64,000 bases of DNA. It comes from Prado023 sp963706875. GTDB lineage: Bacteria > Actinomycetota > Actinomycetes > S36-B12 > CAIYMF01. The position numbers and the translations under genes were made by a program. The stretch covers positions 217,550 through 281,549 of the forward strand of contig CAVPNW010000019.1 in the NCBI GenBank assembly GCA_963706875.1. Reading direction: 5' to 3'. The notes beneath the pieces were generated by a model. It was not told where the DNA came from. It was given only the letters and a program-made list of their open reading frames with translations, and did not search any database. Positions 61,472 to 64,000 of the stretch are shown here, in pieces (position 1 is the first letter of the stretch; the number at the start of each line of letters is the position of its first letter).

Positions 61472-63154
61472 ATGTCGATCACCACTGACGCAGACTGGTG
61501 GCGCAGCGCCGTCATCTACCAGGTGTACCCGAAGTCATGGGCCGACGCCGACGGCGACGGGTTCGGTGACATCGCCGGGATCCGCAGTCGGCTGGCGCAC
61601 CTGGCCCGCCTGGGCGTGGACGCCGTCTGGTTCTCGCCCTGGTACACCTCCCCGCAGGCCGACGGCGGGTACGACGTGGCCGACTTCCGCGGGATCGACC
61701 CGATGTTCGGCGACGTCGCCGACGTGGAGGCCCTCGTCGCCGAGGCCCACGACCTGGGCATCAAGGTCATCGTCGACATCGTGCCCAACCACAGCTCCGA
61801 CCAGCACGCGTTCTTCCAGGAGGCGCTGGCCTCCGAGCCCGGGTCGCCCGCGTGGCAGCGCTACCACTGCGTGCGCGGGAAGGACGACGGCGCCAGCCCG
61901 CCCAACGACTGGCGCTCGGCGTTCGGCGGCTCCGCGTGGGACCCGGTCCTCGACCTGTCCGGGCAGCCGAGCGGGTGGTGGTACCTGCACCTGTTCGACT
62001 CCGCGCAGCCGGACTTCAACTGGGACCACCCCGATGTGCGCGCGGACTTCGAGGCGACATTGCGGTTCTGGTTCGACCGGGGAATCGACGGCTTCCGCAT
62101 CGATGTGGCCACCGGCTTGGTCAAGGCGCCCGGGTACCCCCACTCCGGCGAGGGCGAGGGGCTGCACCACACCTTCGGCGGGATCCTGGAGTTCCCGCAG
62201 TGGGACCAGCCTGGCGTGCACGAGATCTGGCGGGAGTGGCGCCGGGTCTGCAACACCTACCATCCGCCCCGGGTGTTCGTCGGCGAGGTCTGGGTGGCCA
62301 CCGACGAGGCGCTTGCCGCGTACATCCGCCCCGACGAGCTGCACACGGCCTTCAACTTCGACTACCTCAAGTGCCGCTGGGATGCCGGGCAGATGCGCGA
62401 GGTCATCGACCGGTCCCTGCACACCTCCGCGATGGTCGGAGCCCCCACCACGTGGGTCCTGGAGAACCACGACGTCCCGCGGGCCCGGACCAAGTACGGG
62501 GTCGAGGCTGCTGGCGAGCGGATGCCTCAGTCCAACACCGCCCCCGTCCCGGGCGTGGCCGTCGACGACGCGCGCGGCCTGGCCCGTGCCCGCGCGGGGC
62601 TGGTGTTCATGCTCGGCCTGCCCGGGTCCGCATACCTGTACCAGGGCCAGGAACTGGGCCTGGAGGAGGTCGTCGACCTGCCGGCAGAGTCACGTGAGGA
62701 CCCCGCCTTCCGCCGCACGGACGGCGCGGAGGGCTTCCGTGACGGGTGTCGCGTCCCGATGCCGTGGACCCGTGACGGGGCCTCGTTCGGGTTCAGCCCC
62801 TCGGGGGCGTCCTGGCTGCCGATGCCTGCTCACTGGGGCGCCCTGAGCGTCGAGGCCCAGACCGGGGACCCGGACTCGACCCTTGAGCTGACCCGACGGA
62901 TCCTGCGCCTGCGTCGTGCCGAGCAGGCCCTCGGCGAGGGGGACCTGCACTGGATCAGCGCCCCGGGCGACACCTGCCTCGTCCTGCGCCGACCGGCCGA
63001 CGACGAGGACCCGCACGTGCTTGTCGCGATGAACATGGGGGACTCCCCCGCCTTCGTGGGGGCAACCGAGGTCCTCGCGTCCAGCGGTGCGCCACCGGAG
63101 CCCGGCGACGGTGGCTACTGGCTGCCCCCGGACACCGCCGCCTGGCTGCGCTGA
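61472..63154 (+). CDS. GH13 alpha-glucosidase
   Basis: A 560-aa alpha-amylase-family enzyme. Conserved regions are IVPNHSSDQH (region I), GFRIDVATG with the nucleophile Asp, VGEVWVATDE with the acid/base Glu, and LENHDVPRAR. The early YPKSWADADGDGFGDIAGI is typical of oligo-1,6-glucosidase/alpha-glucosidase members. There is no signal peptide, so it acts on intracellular malto-oligosaccharides or trehalose/sucrose-type substrates. CAGGAT lies 7 nt before the ATG. It has no LacI-type palindrome, unlike the beta-glucoside locus. Confidence 0.9.
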   Translation: MSITTDADWWRSAVIYQVYPKSWADADGDGFGDIAGIRSRLAHLARLGVDAVWFSPWYTSPQADGGYDVADFRGIDPMFGDVADVEALVAEAHDLGIKVIVDIVPNHSSDQHAFFQEALASEPGSPAWQRYHCVRGKDDGASPPNDWRSAFGGSAWDPVLDLSGQPSGWWYLHLFDSAQPDFNWDHPDVRADFEATLRFWFDRGIDGFRIDVATGLVKAPGYPHSGEGEGLHHTFGGILEFPQWDQPGVHEIWREWRRVCNTYHPPRVFVGEVWVATDEALAAYIRPDELHTAFNFDYLKCRWDAGQMREVIDRSLHTSAMVGAPTTWVLENHDVPRARTKYGVEAAGERMPQSNTAPVPGVAVDDARGLARARAGLVFMLGLPGSAYLYQGQELGLEEVVDLPAESREDPAFRRTDGAEGFRDGCRVPMPWTRDGASFGFSPSGASWLPMPAHWGALSVEAQTGDPDSTLELTRRILRLRRAEQALGEGDLHWISAPGDTCLVLRRPADDEDPHVLVAMNMGDSPAFVGATEVLASSGAPPEPGDGGYWLPPDTAAWLR

Positions 63155-63175
63155 CCGCCGGACCCCGGGTGGGGC

Positions 63176-63808
<633 letters not shown>

Positions 63809-63868
63809 GGGGATCCTCCTGTGTTGCAGCTGGGGTCGGCCGGGCATCGCCACGCTAGCGCCGGGCCG

Positions 63869-63903
63869 GCCCACGAGGCGACCCGAGGCGTCGCCTCGTG
63901 GGC
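63869..63903. promoter_or_regulatory. Long inverted repeat in a divergent promoter region
   Basis: GCCCACGAGGCGAC and GTCGCCTCGTGGGC are perfect 14-bp arms around a 7-base centre. On the minus strand it covers the -35 position of the cysteine hydrolase promoter (-10 TAGCGT at 63857-63852). Since both neighbouring genes read outward, it is not an ordinary terminator; an operator is likely. Confidence 0.55.
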
Positions 63904-63965
63904 TGCCAACCGCCCGGGGCGTGCACGTCAGGACAACTGCCCTCCGCGGTGGAAGCCTGCTGCCC

Positions 63966-64000
63966 ATGCGAAAGCTCTTCGAACCCCCGGTGGACACCTA
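63966..64000 (+). CDS. Start of a further gene, cut by window end
   Basis: ATG followed by eleven open codons (MRKLFEPPVDT) to the window edge. The spacing from the divergent hydrolase suits a gene start, but there is no clear ribosome site and too little sequence to name it. Confidence 0.3.
   Translation, partial: MRKLFEPPVDT

Overview
The window is very GC-rich, densely coded DNA with strong G/C preference at third codon positions. It looks like a chromosomal segment of an actinomycete (Actinomycetota). The furA-katG pair, MsiK-type sugar ATPase with a CebEFG-like transporter, group II truncated haemoglobin, LCP cell-wall ligase and many start codons placed 6-8 nt after a -10-like hexamer (leaderless style) all fit that group. 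A member of the Micrococcales is my guess, but nothing here proves the family. I saw no rRNA, tRNA, CRISPR array, transposase, integrase or phage gene; this is ordinary chromosome, not an island.

Layout. 1-2157: 3' part of a molybdopterin oxidoreductase. 2232-6649 (minus): a lipase-like hydrolase, then a MoxR-type AAA ATPase with a VWA-domain partner. 6990-8837: an NTF2-like protein divergent from an ArsR regulator and a tandem SRPBCC protein. 9061-13928: membrane proteins (acyltransferase 3, CPBP protease, AbgT-type transporter) and a small charged protein. 14172-16844: furA-katG.

16896-31835 is the most coherent block, a beta-gluco-oligosaccharide utilisation locus: GH3 beta-glucosidase, a small lipoprotein, a DUF4380/mutarotase-like protein, MsiK-type ATPase, a very large phosphorylase-like enzyme (1147 aa), CebE-like binding protein, two permeases, GH1 beta-glucosidase and a LacI-family regulator. 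Five copies of the same 12-bp palindrome, GAGAGCGCTCTC, sit at promoters in this block. They define a local LacI-type regulon. One copy, just after the regulator gene, has a promoter and a downstream hairpin but no gene, so it may drive a small RNA.

32043-49694 is housekeeping and accessory metabolism: patatin, a YedY-like molybdoenzyme with a cytochrome b partner, UDP-glucose pyrophosphorylase, acyl-CoA dehydrogenase, YceI, YbhB, DUF1015, a PfkB kinase with a 15-bp tandem repeat at its start, LCP protein, a HerA-like ATPase gene broken by an apparent +1 frameshift, ornithine aminotransferase, DacB, CYTH protein and RpiB. 49921-64000 holds PepN, MalQ, MscS, an SDR-DUF2867 protein, a single-pass membrane protein with three repeats, a 947-aa LuxR/AAA regulator, GlbO, a GH13 glucosidase, a cysteine hydrolase, and the first codons of a further gene cut by the window end.
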